In this document: piece after piece, positions 7,105 through 15,732 of the stretch
Position numbering within the stretch: the first letter of the stretch is position 1
Layout of the letters: each line of letters begins with the position of its first letter
Origin: Dinoroseobacter sp049800835
Lineage (GTDB): Bacteria > Pseudomonadota > Alphaproteobacteria > Rhodobacterales > Rhodobacteraceae
Direction: 5' to 3'
Length of the DNA stretch: 64,000 nt
Assembly: GCF_049800835.1 (NCBI RefSeq)
Contig: NZ_JBNAFU010000004.1
Coordinates: 186,001 to 250,000, forward strand
The notes under the pieces: generated by a model
What the model was told of the DNA's origin: nothing
The model's database searches: none
The model's input: only the letters and a program-made list of their open reading frames with translations
Translations under genes and position numbers: made by a program

Positions 7105-9288
7105 CTAGAAGAAACTCTGTGGGTCTATGTCGACAGCAAGGCGCAGATCGCGCGGCAGCTTGATCTGTGCAACCCATTTTGCCAGTGCCGGTTGCAACGG
7201 CGTCGTCTTTGCAGCCTTCACCAATAGTCTGATGCGATGCCGCCCACGTACGCGGGCAATCGGCGCTGGCGCGGGGCCGTACACCTGAGCTCCGACAGCT
7301 TGCAGCGGCCCGTCCGCCCGCGCAAGCGCGTTGCCAACATCGAAAACGGCCTGCAAGTCGGGCGAAGACAGGATGATCCCCGCAAGCCGTCCGAACGGTG
7401 GCATGCCTGCGGCTTGTCGCTCTCGGGCTTCGGCTGTCCAGAACGCCTCCTCGTCGCCGGACAGGATGGATCGGATAACGGGATGTTCGGGCTGAAATGT
7501 TTGCAGTAGCGCTTCGCCGGGTTTTTCGGCACGCCCCGCACGGCCGGCGACCTGTCGCATCAGTTGGAACGTTCGCTCGGCAGCGCGCAGGTCTGATCCC
7601 TGCAGACCCAGATCTGCATCCACGACACCCACCAGCGTCAGCAGCGGAAAATTGTGCCCTTTCGCGACAAGCTGGGTCCCGATGATGATATCCGCAGCGC
7701 CTTCGGTAATCTCGGCGATCTGGGCCTTAAGCGCACGCGCTGATCCGAACAGGTCCGACGAAAGAACCGCAATCCGCGCGTCGGGGAAGGCGGCTGCGGC
7801 TTCTTCTGCCACACGCTCCACCCCCGGGCCGACGGGCGCGAGTTTGCCCTCGGCGGCGCAGGACGGGCATTTGTCGGGGATGGCTTTGGTCGCCCCGCAT
7901 TGATGGCACATCAATCGTTTCTGGAACCTGTGTTCGACCATGCGCGCGTCGCAGTCATCACATCCGATCTGGTGCCCGCAAGCCCTGCACAGGGTCACGG
8001 GCGCATAGCCGCGTCGGTTCAGAAAAAACAGTGTCTGCTCGCCGGCCTTGAGCCGGGCACTCGTTGCCGCCCGCAACGCGGGAGAGAGCCACTGGTTGGC
8101 GGGCATGTCCTGACCGCGCAGGTCAATCGCGCGCATCTCTGGAAGTTCCGCATCGCCAAAGCGGGAGGTCAGCGTCAGCTTGCCATACTTGCCCTGTTCT
8201 GCGTTCACCCAAGTTTCCAGCGACGGCGTGGCGGAGGCCAGAACGACTTGTGCAGAGCAAATCGACGCGCGCAGCACGGCCATGTCCCGCGCATTGTAAA
8301 GCACCCCATCCTCTTGCTTGTAGGACGTATCGTGTTCCTCATCGACGACGATCAGGCCCAGATCGCGAAAAGGCAGGAACAGGGCGGATCTGGCCCCGAC
8401 AACGAACTGGGCCCCGCCCTCGGCGACCATGCGCCAGCACCGGCGGCGTTCCGTCATTGTCACACCGGAATGCCATTCTGCGGGCCGCGCGCCGAACCGG
8501 GCCTCCACGCGGGCCAGGAACTCGGCAGAGAGCGCGATTTCCGGGAGCAGAACCAGAGCCTGCCGCCCTTGGGCGAGACAGGCGGCGACGGCTTCGAGAT
8601 AGACTTCCGTTTTCCCGGATCCGGTCACGCCCTTCAGCAGCGTGGTCCCGTAGGCTTGCGCCTCGATTGCGTGGATAAGCGTACCACTGGCCACTTCCTG
8701 ATCAGCCGTCAGCGGCTTGCCCGCCCGGGTCACATCAAGCGGCGCGTAGGGCAGGTCGCGCGGACTGTCTTGCTCCAGGATGGCCCCGGCCTTTACCAGC
8801 CCCTTGATCACCGAGGGTGTCACCCCGGCGGCCTGTGCCAGTTCCGCTTGCGTGACGGGGGCATCGTCGTAGTCGACCAGCGCATCCATCACAGCTGTCC
8901 GCGCGTCGGTCATGCGGGCGGGTTCCCCATGCCCACGGACGAGCACCTTGCGCATCCCCGGGGCGTCGCCCAACCCCGGCGCGCGCGTGGCCAGCCGCAG
9001 CATCGCCGACAGGGGCGTCAGCGTGTAAGCTCCCGCGCGGGTCAGGAATTCCACCATCTCCTCGCGCATCGGGGGGACATCCAGAACACGGTGGATTGCG
9101 CGCACCTTGGCCGGGTCCCATCCGCCCGCAGCTCGGCCCCAGACCACGCCGACGACACGGCGCGGGCCCAACGGCACTTCGACGAAATCGCCGAGGCTGC
9201 ATCCGCCTTCGGGCGCGCGGTAGTCAAGGGTGCGATCAAGCGGTTGGGTCGTGAGAACGCCCAACAACTCTCCCGCTTCAAACCGCAT
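7105..9288 (-). CDS. priA: Primosomal protein N' (replication restart helicase PriA)
   Basis: 727 residues (E. coli PriA has 732). The N-terminal DNA-binding part starts FEAGELLGVLTTQPLDRTLDY. The helicase core has Walker A GVTGSGKTEVY, the DEEH box (VVDEEHDTSYKQ) and motif VI near QVAGRAGR. Between the lobes are paired zinc-binding cysteines (CRACGHQIGCDDC and CHQCGATKAIPDKCPSC). PriA loads DnaB at abandoned forks. The ATG at 9288 was chosen over one at 9318 because AAAGGGTGG precedes it and it matches the usual family N-terminus. The frame stays open far upstream, across the antisense of the transaldolase gene, and that extension is not coding. The gene is divergent from the transaldolase with an 81 bp gap. 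Confidence 0.93.
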   Translation of the reverse strand: MRFEAGELLGVLTTQPLDRTLDYRAPEGGCSLGDFVEVPLGPRRVVGVVWGRAAGGWDPAKVRAIHRVLDVPPMREEMVEFLTRAGAYTLTPLSAMLRLATRAPGLGDAPGMRKVLVRGHGEPARMTDARTAVMDALVDYDDAPVTQAELAQAAGVTPSVIKGLVKAGAILEQDSPRDLPYAPLDVTRAGKPLTADQEVASGTLIHAIEAQAYGTTLLKGVTGSGKTEVYLEAVAACLAQGRQALVLLPEIALSAEFLARVEARFGARPAEWHSGVTMTERRRCWRMVAEGGAQFVVGARSALFLPFRDLGLIVVDEEHDTSYKQEDGVLYNARDMAVLRASICSAQVVLASATPSLETWVNAEQGKYGKLTLTSRFGDAELPEMRAIDLRGQDMPANQWLSPALRAATSARLKAGEQTLFFLNRRGYAPVTLCRACGHQIGCDDCDARMVEHRFQKRLMCHQCGATKAIPDKCPSCAAEGKLAPVGPGVERVAEEAAAAFPDARIAVLSSDLFGSARALKAQIAEITEGAADIIIGTQLVAKGHNFPLLTLVGVVDADLGLQGSDLRAAERTFQLMRQVAGRAGRAEKPGEALLQTFQPEHPVIRSILSGDEEAFWTAEARERQAAGMPPFGRLAGIILSSPDLQAVFDVGNALARADGPLQAVGAQVYGPAPAPIARVRGRHRIRLLVKAAKTTPLQPALAKWVAQIKLPRDLRLAVDIDPQSFF

Positions 9289-9369
9289 CGCGACCACCCT
9301 TTCCCCGCTAACCCCCATGCGATAAGAGACCGCCAAACTGTCCTCAACCCCTTTGCAGGAGTTCTCCCC

Positions 9370-10023
9370 GTGAAATTCTTCGTCGATACCGCAGATGTGG
9401 CCGCCATCGCAGAACTGAACGACCTCGGCATGGTCGACGGAGTGACGACAAACCCGTCGCTTATCCTTAAGTCTGGCCGCGATATCCTGGAGGTCACGAA
9501 AGAAATCTGTGACATGGTCGACGGACCCGTCAGCGCCGAGGTGGTGGCGACCGACGCAGACGAGATGATCGCGGAGGGTCGCAAGCTGGCCGAGATCGCG
9601 CCCAACATCGCCGTGAAGGTGCCTTTGACATGGGCGGGTCTGAAAACCTGCAAAACGCTCACGGATGCTGGCACGATGGTGAATGTCACGCTGTGTTTTT
9701 CGGCCAATCAGGCGCTGATTGCGGCGAAGGCCGGAGCCACGTTCATCTCGCCGTTCATTGGGCGGCTGGACGATATCAATCTCGACGGGATGGAGTTGAT
9801 TGCCGATATCCGCGCGATCTACGACAATTACGGGTATGAGACGAACATCCTGGCAGCCTCGATCCGCTCCGCCAACCATATGAAGGACGCGGCCCTCATC
9901 GGGGCGGATGTCGCGACGGCCCCTCCGGGCGTGATCAAGGCGATGGCCAACCACGTGCTCACGGACAAGGGTCTGGCACAATTTCTGTCCGACTGGGAAA
10001 AGACTGGCCAGAAGATTCTGTGA
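9370..10023 (+). CDS. tal: Small transaldolase (TalC/FSA subfamily)
   Basis: 217 residues, the short decameric transaldolase type. The GTG start follows AGGAG. Lys83 in AVKVPLT is the Schiff-base lysine; KFFVDTAD and GVTTNPSL are the usual N-terminal barrel motifs. Position 129 is Phe (ISPFIGRLDD). E. coli fructose-6-phosphate aldolase carries Tyr131 here, while transaldolases carry Phe, so I favour transaldolase (sedoheptulose-7-phosphate + glyceraldehyde-3-phosphate) over FSA activity. It would serve the non-oxidative pentose phosphate branch. It is followed after 40 bp by the DUF484-xerC pair. Confidence 0.9.
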   Translation: MKFFVDTADVAAIAELNDLGMVDGVTTNPSLILKSGRDILEVTKEICDMVDGPVSAEVVATDADEMIAEGRKLAEIAPNIAVKVPLTWAGLKTCKTLTDAGTMVNVTLCFSANQALIAAKAGATFISPFIGRLDDINLDGMELIADIRAIYDNYGYETNILAASIRSANHMKDAALIGADVATAPPGVIKAMANHVLTDKGLAQFLSDWEKTGQKIL

Positions 10024-10063
10024 TCGTGTATGCTGCTGCGCAAAACAACAAGAGTTGCGAGAT

Positions 10064-10792
10064 TTGAGCAGGAACCCGAATAAGATGCGCGAAGCCGCTG
10101 AAATTCTGCATGATCTGAAGGATCGGATCATGGCGGAACCCGACATGATTCTGGATGATCCGGAGGTTATGCGCGCCCTCGTTCATGCCGATGAGCGCAA
10201 AATGGGAACCAATATCGTCGATTTGCGCGGTATTGCGATGGAAAAGCTCGAAGCACGGCTCGACCGGCTTGAGGATACCCATCGCAGTGTGATCGCAGCG
10301 GCGTATGAAAACCTCGCTGGCACGAACCAGATCCACCGGGCCATCCTGAGCGTGCTCGAACCGGTGGAATTTACCGCGTTCATGCAGAACCTGGGGGGCG
10401 AGGTGGCGGACCTGCTGCACGTGGACGCGGTGCGTCTCGTTTTGGAAAGTCACGACGCCGCCCCGGATCCGGTGCTCGCGCAACTCGACGAAGTTTTGAA
10501 GGTCGTGGAATTCGGTGGGATTGATCGGATGACCGGCAGTTCCAGCAATATGCCGACGCGCAAGGTGACACTGCAAACGGCTTCGCCTGAAACGGCGATC
10601 CTGTACGGGGCTGCCGCGCCGCATATCGGGTCCGAAGCGCTCTTGAAGCTCGATTTCGGCGAGGCGCGTTTGCCCGGTCTTCTGGCACTTGGCTCCGAAG
10701 ATCCCGAACATTTCCGCCCCAATCAGGGTACCGATCTCTTGACCTTCTTTGCGGGGGTGACTGAACGCGCCATCCTGCGCTGGATCGCGTGA
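10064..10792 (+). CDS. DUF484 family protein upstream of xerC
   Basis: About 242 residues. It contains a helical N-terminus (MGTNIVDLRGIAMEKLEARL, LEDTHRSVIAAAYENLAGTNQI) followed by a GAF-like alpha/beta part (residues about 95-240, ending GVTERAILRW). This matches DUF484, whose E. coli member YigA also sits directly before xerC. Role unknown; linkage to XerC is conserved. The start is uncertain: TTG at 10064 is used here, TTG 10055 and ATG 10085 (AGGA about 11 bases upstream) are alternatives. The stop overlaps the xerC GTG (GTGA), so the two are translationally coupled. Confidence 0.85.
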   Translation: MSRNPNKMREAAEILHDLKDRIMAEPDMILDDPEVMRALVHADERKMGTNIVDLRGIAMEKLEARLDRLEDTHRSVIAAAYENLAGTNQIHRAILSVLEPVEFTAFMQNLGGEVADLLHVDAVRLVLESHDAAPDPVLAQLDEVLKVVEFGGIDRMTGSSSNMPTRKVTLQTASPETAILYGAAAPHIGSEALLKLDFGEARLPGLLALGSEDPEHFRPNQGTDLLTFFAGVTERAILRWIA

Positions 10793-11715
10793 CAGAGACC
10801 CAACTGACCGATCAGACCCATGCCGTGCTGGAGGCGTGGCTGGACAGGATGCGTGCGCTGCAGGCGGCGTCCGAAGCGACGATTTCCGCTTACCGCCGGG
10901 ATGTGTCCGGATTTCTCGGGTTTCTGACGCGCTATCGCGGTGAGACCGGGGGCACGGCGATGCTCAAATCAGTGACCCAGACAGAGATGCGTGCGTGGAT
11001 GGCCGACGCGCGCAAACAGGGGCTCAGCGCGCGGTCGTTGGCCCGGGCGCTGTCGGCAGTCAAGACATTCTTCCGCTGGCTGGGCGAGCGGGACGGCTTC
11101 GAGCCCACAGCCGTTCTGGCCGCGCGCAGCCCGAAATACACCCGGAAACTGCCGCGCCCGTTGGCCGAAGATGCCGCCCAAGCCATGATTGACCGGGTGG
11201 AGATGCAGGCCAAGGACGGGTGGGTCGCGGCGCGTGACGTGGCGGTGGTGACCCTGCTGTATGGCTGCGGCTTGCGCATTTCCGAGGCGCTTGGTCTGAC
11301 CGGTGCGGATGCACCTCTGCCGGAGGTGCTGCGTATTCGCGGCAAGGGCGACAAGGAACGTCTCGTGCCTGTTCTTCCCGCCGCGCGTAAGGCCGTAGAC
11401 CAGTACTTGGCACTTTGCCCCCACCCACAAGAGGCTGACGCGCCGCTGTTTCGCGGGGTGCGGGGCGGGGCTTTGAACTCCCGGCTTATTGCCAAGGTGA
11501 TGGAGCAGGCAAGGCTTCAGCTAGGCTTGCCATCTACGGCAACGCCGCATGCCTTGCGCCATTCCTTTGCGACCCATTTGCTGAGCGCGGGCGGCGATTT
11601 GCGGGCTATTCAGGAACTACTGGGCCATGCCTCTCTGTCGACGACGCAGGCCTACACGGCGGTCGATACCTCGCGACTGATGGACGTTTACCGAAACGCC
11701 CATCCCAAGGCCTGA
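10789..11715 (+). CDS. xerC: Tyrosine recombinase XerC
   Basis: 308 residues. The N-terminal SAM-like DNA-binding domain (SEATISAYRRDVSGFLGFL) precedes the catalytic domain, with all tyrosine-recombinase residues visible: Arg in YGCGLRISEAL, Lys in GKGDKERLVP, His-x-x-Arg in HALRHSFATHLL, His in LLGHASLSTTQ, and the nucleophile in QAYT. With XerD it resolves chromosome dimers at dif. The GTG start overlaps the stop of the DUF484 gene by four bases. It converges with the marR gene after 22 bp with no clear terminator. Confidence 0.94.
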   Translation: MTETQLTDQTHAVLEAWLDRMRALQAASEATISAYRRDVSGFLGFLTRYRGETGGTAMLKSVTQTEMRAWMADARKQGLSARSLARALSAVKTFFRWLGERDGFEPTAVLAARSPKYTRKLPRPLAEDAAQAMIDRVEMQAKDGWVAARDVAVVTLLYGCGLRISEALGLTGADAPLPEVLRIRGKGDKERLVPVLPAARKAVDQYLALCPHPQEADAPLFRGVRGGALNSRLIAKVMEQARLQLGLPSTATPHALRHSFATHLLSAGGDLRAIQELLGHASLSTTQAYTAVDTSRLMDVYRNAHPKA

Positions 11716-11737
11716 GGCAAGGCGCGGCTTATTCGGA

Positions 11738-12196
11738 TCAGCTTTGTGCCCGTCCGGGTGGCGGAACCACTCGCCTCAGCAGGGTTTCAAGTACGGCATG
11801 GTCCTCTGCCGCCAGAGGGCCAAGTATCTCTCCTATTGTTTCGGCGAGGACGACCTGTAGCTGTTCCACCATGTGCTGGCCCGTGTCGGTCAGCGCCACG
11901 ACGACAACGCGGCCATCGTCTTCGGCGGTCTGGCGCTTGATCATCCCCTTGGTCTCAAGCGATTTCAGCGCGCGCGTGATCTGGGATTTGTCGCGGGCAA
12001 GATGCGTCACAAGCGCATGGATCGGTGTTGGCTGAAGCTCTTCGATGGTCAGCAGGATCATGCTTCCGCCGGGTCCGATGTTGTCTTTGTCAAACTCTGG
12101 CGCGCGACTGTGCAGCCCTGCGTGGATGCGTCGGAAAAGACGATCCACAAGTTGGGCGATGCGAATATCCGAAGCGCCGGTAAAATTGGTTGACAT
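11738..12196 (-). CDS. MarR family transcriptional regulator
   Basis: 152 residues with the MarR winged-helix arrangement: an N-terminal dimerisation helix, recognition region ALVTHLARDKSQITRALKSLETKGMIKR, and a wing with charged tip (EDDGRVVVVALTDTG). These proteins usually repress a neighbouring gene and their own promoter and release DNA on binding a small ligand. The divergent neighbour is a four-helix membrane protein. A palindrome (GTTGA-N5-TCAAC) lies 21 bp upstream of the start, in the shared promoter region, and is the natural candidate operator. Confidence 0.9.
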   Translation of the reverse strand: MSTNFTGASDIRIAQLVDRLFRRIHAGLHSRAPEFDKDNIGPGGSMILLTIEELQPTPIHALVTHLARDKSQITRALKSLETKGMIKRQTAEDDGRVVVVALTDTGQHMVEQLQVVLAETIGEILGPLAAEDHAVLETLLRRVVPPPGRAQS

Positions 12197-12216
12197 GGTC
12201 CACTTTCTTGCAGATT

Positions 12217-12231
12217 GTTGACTTAATCAAC
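12217..12231. promoter_or_regulatory. Candidate MarR operator palindrome
   Basis: GTTGACTTAATCAAC is a perfect inverted repeat of 5 bases around a 5-base centre in the 105 bp divergent region between marR and the membrane protein at 12302. Spacing and AT-rich centre fit MarR sites. It also overlaps TTGACT and, on the other strand, TTGATT, both passable -35 elements, so a bound dimer could block both promoters. Inferred from position and symmetry. Confidence 0.5.
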
Positions 12232-12301
12232 TTTTATCATGGTCATCTTCCGAGACCCAATCACGGTCGTTGCGCGACCGCCACCACAAAGGATCGTTTC
12301 C

Positions 12302-12751
12302 ATGTCCCAGCGCGCAAGGCTCATGCTGAAGATCTCTGCTGTTTTGTGGGTTATCTGGGGTTTGGTCCATGCCTTTGCAGGTGGCGTGGTCTTGCTCAGT
12401 GATGCGGCCGGCGGCTTTCAGGCAATTGCCGACGCAGTCCCGTCGCAGGAATTGGCGCACGACTATCCCGGAGCCGTGGGTGGCATTCTGAACCAGCATG
12501 GTTGGAACCTTGCGTGGTTCGGCGTGGCAACGATCATCGGCGCGATATTCATCTGGAAGTCCAACATGACCGCCATCTGGGTAACAGGCATGGTCGGCGG
12601 TCTTGCGGATCTGGGGTACCTGTTTTTCGTCGATGTTCCGGGCTACGTGAATTTCTTTCCCGGAACGGTGATGACCTTAGTTTCCGGTTCCGCGATTGCG
12701 TTGAGTTTCTGGGTTTGGCTACGGGAAAAGCCCGCAGCACCCGCGCCATAG
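12302..12751 (+). CDS. Four-helix membrane protein divergent from marR
   Basis: 149 residues from the ATG at 12302 (AAAGGATCG upstream). Hydrophobic stretches lie at about residues 8-30, 65-84, 92-110 and 120-140; the loops are short and the C-terminus is Pro/Ala-rich. No catalytic motif is visible and I do not recognise the family; a small DoxX-like or DUF-type membrane protein is possible. Divergence from a MarR regulator with a palindrome between them suggests it is that regulator's target, which would fit a stress or solvent response role. That role is inference. Confidence 0.6.
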   Translation: MSQRARLMLKISAVLWVIWGLVHAFAGGVVLLSDAAGGFQAIADAVPSQELAHDYPGAVGGILNQHGWNLAWFGVATIIGAIFIWKSNMTAIWVTGMVGGLADLGYLFFVDVPGYVNFFPGTVMTLVSGSAIALSFWVWLREKPAAPAP

Positions 12752-12758
12752 ACATGGC

Positions 12759-13823
12759 TCAGATGCGAGCGGTGTTCAGCCCGCGCTGGTCAACCAGATA
12801 GTCGGTGATCATGGCGCCGATCCACATGCAGGTCAGCGCGAGCCAGGCCGTACCGGCAAAAATAGAGCCGCCGGTGACGCCAGCTCCGATGGCGCACCCG
12901 CCGGCAAGCATACCGCCAAAGCCCATCAACGCCGCACCGATCATCGACCGTGTCATCGGGGCGGCCCCGTCGAACCCCTGCCATTTCAACTCACCGCCTG
13001 CCCACGCAGCCAGAAATGCCCCGACGAAGACACCGGGCACCAGACCGATATCGAATTCAAGCACCGGGTTCGGTTCAAGAAAGAACAAGAGCGTGTTCGC
13101 GGAAGGTCCCGTGAATGTCGCGCTTTCGATTGGGACAGGATCAAAGGCAACTTGCGATAAGGCAAATGTCAGCACCCACCCGAGAGCGACGGCGAACCCG
13201 ACGCCCGACGCCATGAACAGTCGTTTTGCCCCGATCTGATTACGGCGGGAGAGCTCAAGCGCGATAAGCGCGAGCACAAGTCCCAAGACCAGTCCGCTTG
13301 CCTCCGGAACCCCAAGCGCATTCAGAAGATTCATGTTGGTTCCTCCGGAGGTGATCCAGAGCGACGCAAGCATGTCTCGCATCGGGGCCAGGACACCCTG
13401 AAGTGCCATGATTGCAAACACCGCAAAGATCAGGCCCGAGACCACAGATCGAAGGTTCCCTGTGGCCGCCAGGACCAGCAGCCGCCCGGAGCACCCGCGC
13501 GCAAGGACCATTCCGACGCCGAACATCAGCCCACCGATGATCGCCCCCGACCAGGATCCAGGCACCGCCATCATACGTGCATCCTCCACCCGCATCAGCC
13601 CGGTCAGGGCCGCGCCCTGCACCCAGACTAGGGCGGTGGAAAAGCACAACAACCAGACCGCCATGCGGTCCCCAAGACTGCCACGTGCGAACTCAACCGC
13701 CGCTGCGCGCAGGCAAAAGCGCGAGCGTTGGGCCGCGATTCCGAACACGATGCCCGTGATCAGCCCGAACACGGCTGCTGTGGGGCCCTCGCCGATCCGT
13801 TCCACAAGGGGGAGTATGTCCAT
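12759..13823 (-). CDS. YeeE/YedE family sulfur-compound transporter
   Basis: 354 residues, about ten membrane helices in two similar halves. The family's cysteine motifs are present: RSRFCLR near the N-terminus, LARGCSGRLL in the middle and LAGGCAIGAGVTGG in the second half. In the characterised member TsuA, such cysteines relay thiosulfate across the inner membrane. The ATG at 13823 was chosen over 13838 because GGAGG lies 8 bases upstream. Convergent with the 12302 gene (7 bp). No rhodanese or TusA gene is adjacent, so the actual sulfur substrate is open. Confidence 0.88.
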   Translation of the reverse strand: MDILPLVERIGEGPTAAVFGLITGIVFGIAAQRSRFCLRAAAVEFARGSLGDRMAVWLLCFSTALVWVQGAALTGLMRVEDARMMAVPGSWSGAIIGGLMFGVGMVLARGCSGRLLVLAATGNLRSVVSGLIFAVFAIMALQGVLAPMRDMLASLWITSGGTNMNLLNALGVPEASGLVLGLVLALIALELSRRNQIGAKRLFMASGVGFAVALGWVLTFALSQVAFDPVPIESATFTGPSANTLLFFLEPNPVLEFDIGLVPGVFVGAFLAAWAGGELKWQGFDGAAPMTRSMIGAALMGFGGMLAGGCAIGAGVTGGSIFAGTAWLALTCMWIGAMITDYLVDQRGLNTARI

Positions 13824-13881
13824 CCCGCGCGCCTCCATTCACGAAGTTGAATGTGTCTCGCACATCTGCTGTGCGGCGACC

Positions 13882-13895
13882 TTGATCCAGATCAC
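13882..13895. promoter_or_regulatory. FNR/Dnr-like half-perfect box
   Basis: TTGATCCAGATCAC differs from the FNR-type consensus TTGAT-N4-ATCAA only at the last base. It lies in the 118 bp divergent promoter region between the YeeE/YedE gene (start 13823) and the MFS gene (start 13942), about 47 bp before the latter. It could place either transporter under oxygen or nitric oxide control by an FnrL or Dnr-type regulator. Sequence match only. Confidence 0.4.
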
Positions 13896-13941
13896 GCCTT
13901 TTTCCTCGCCATGACCTGCGCGGAGGCGTAAAGCTGCGCCC

Positions 13942-15171
13942 ATGCAGATCGTGCCCCTGTCCGAAGCGTCTTCTCTGCCGCGCTGGCGCCAGCCTGTCGT
14001 GTTGCTGTTCCTCATGGCCTTTGCCATGCCGCTCGCCTTTGCCACGTGGTCCGCGCTTCTGAACAACTTCGTGATAGAGCGTGCGGGGTTCACCGGGGTT
14101 GAGATCGGCTGGCTGCACACAGTTCGGGAGATTCCAGGTTTTCTGGCCGTCGGGGTGATCTTTCTGATCATCTTTATCCGCGAACAGATGCTTGGTCTGG
14201 CCTCTCTGGTGTTGCTGGGGATTGGCACGGCGCTAACGGCGCAGTTCCCGACCTATGGCGGCATCCTGACGATGACGTTGCTCAGTTCCATCGGGTTTCA
14301 CTATTTCGAAACGGTCAACCAATCGCTCCAACTGCAGTGGATCGACAAGGACAAGGCCCCCCAGACGTTGGGGTGGATTGTGGCGGCGGGGTCTGCTGCA
14401 TCGCTGCTAAGCTACGGCACGCTGGTGGTCAGCTGGAAGGCCTTCGATCTGAGCTACAGCTTTGTCTATCTCTCAGCCGGCGGGGCCTGCATGGCGATTG
14501 CACTTTTCTGCCTGTTTGCCTTTCCGCAGTTCGAAGCCCCCAACCCGCAGCGCAAGCGCATGGTGCTGCGCCGCCGTTACTGGCTTTATTACGCGTTGCA
14601 GTTCATGTCGGGCGCGCGGCGACAGATCTTCGTCGTCTTTGCCGCCTTCATGATGGTGGAGAAGTTCGGGTTCGAAGTGCACGAGGTCACGGCGCTTTTC
14701 CTGATCAACTTCGTGGCCAACATGCTGTGTGCGCCGTTGATGGGCAAAGCCGTTGCCCGGTTCGGCGAGCGTAATGCATTGGCGTTCGAGTATGTCGGGC
14801 TGATCTGCGTGTTTCTAGCCTATGGCGGCATCTACTGGTTCGGCTGGGGCGTGGTGCTGGCGGCAGCGCTTTATGTGCTCGACCACCTTTTCTTTGCGCT
14901 GGCTTTCGCACTCAAGACCTATTTCCAGAAGATAGCCGACCCGGGGGATATCGCGCCGACAGCTGCGGTGGCCTTCACCATCAACCACATCGCGGCAGTG
15001 TTTCTACCGGCATCTCTGGGCTATCTCTGGATTGTCTCGCCGGGTGGGGTATTCTGGCTGGCCGCAGGCATGGCGGCGACGTCGCTCTGTCTGGCGCTGA
15101 TGATCCCGCGCCACCCGGGGCCGGGCCATGAGACGGTGTTTCAGACCCGGTTGGCCGCGCCCGCCGAATGA
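13942..15171 (+). CDS. MFS transporter
   Basis: 409 residues with about 12 hydrophobic helices, separated in the middle (about residue 200-220) by a basic loop (NPQRKRMVLRRRYW), the typical 6+6 major-facilitator layout. Motifs are weak, so substrate cannot be read. The second half contains the acidic pair and glycine-rich helices usual for the fold. Its 3' end overlaps the convergent small membrane gene by 31 bp. The imperfect FNR-like box upstream could make it oxygen-responsive. Confidence 0.82.
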   Translation: MQIVPLSEASSLPRWRQPVVLLFLMAFAMPLAFATWSALLNNFVIERAGFTGVEIGWLHTVREIPGFLAVGVIFLIIFIREQMLGLASLVLLGIGTALTAQFPTYGGILTMTLLSSIGFHYFETVNQSLQLQWIDKDKAPQTLGWIVAAGSAASLLSYGTLVVSWKAFDLSYSFVYLSAGGACMAIALFCLFAFPQFEAPNPQRKRMVLRRRYWLYYALQFMSGARRQIFVVFAAFMMVEKFGFEVHEVTALFLINFVANMLCAPLMGKAVARFGERNALAFEYVGLICVFLAYGGIYWFGWGVVLAAALYVLDHLFFALAFALKTYFQKIADPGDIAPTAAVAFTINHIAAVFLPASLGYLWIVSPGGVFWLAAGMAATSLCLALMIPRHPGPGHETVFQTRLAAPAE

Positions 15172-15611
15172 CGCGGTTTTCCGAAGCGTGAGCGCAGCCG
15201 CAAACTTGTCCGAGTTCCAAAACTCAGCCCCATCACAATCGCCGCAACGCTGACGCCGAACCCATAGGCGAGGTCGTACAGGTCTTGCGCTGCGATGAAG
15301 GTCATTATGCCTGCACCCGGGCTCAACGCGCCGGTCGCGGCTTGCGACAGCCAGATCACGCCCAAAGCCAGCAGCGTGGTCAGGAACGCCGCATAGCCTG
15401 CAAAACGCAGTTTTTCGATCTGGGACATCCCGCGCCCGGTCTGCCGGACAAACGACCACAGTACCGCCTGCGCGGCGATCAGGTTTGCAAGCACAACCGT
15501 GCTCCAGCCAAAGTCGATGTTCAGCGCGGTGCCAAGGTGCAGCCCCATCGCTTGCAAGGCACACAGGGCGACAGTGAACAGAACGTATAAACGGATTTGC
15601 CGCAGCTTCAT
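15141..15611 (-). CDS. Small four-helix membrane protein
   Basis: 156 residues from the ATG at 15611, which has GAGGGTG upstream; an upstream in-frame ATG (15665) would add 18 polar residues without a better site. Four hydrophobic segments are visible (about residues 7-27, 30-50, 73-93 and 110-130), with a basic, Arg-rich C-terminal tail (TRTSLRLRSRFGKPR). No family recognised. It overlaps the MFS gene tail-to-tail and is divergent from msrA. Confidence 0.6.
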   Translation of the reverse strand: MKLRQIRLYVLFTVALCALQAMGLHLGTALNIDFGWSTVVLANLIAAQAVLWSFVRQTGRGMSQIEKLRFAGYAAFLTTLLALGVIWLSQAATGALSPGAGIMTFIAAQDLYDLAYGFGVSVAAIVMGLSFGTRTSLRLRSRFGKPRHSAGAANRV

Positions 15612-15732
15612 CAAAACACCCTCATTGTCTCGGTTCACCAAAATCTGTTCGGCAAAGCGGGCCAAGAGATGCTGGAATCATGGAGAATTCGAGACCGCGA
15701 TCCTACCTAAGGGGGAACCAAGGAGGAAACGC

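Noticed and set aside
9289..10146. Open frame extending priA upstream by about 286 codons across the transaldolase antisense strand
   Set aside because: The plus-strand transaldolase is complete with its catalytic lysine; the PriA family N-terminus fits the 9288 start, and the extension shows no domain. High GC makes long antisense frames common.
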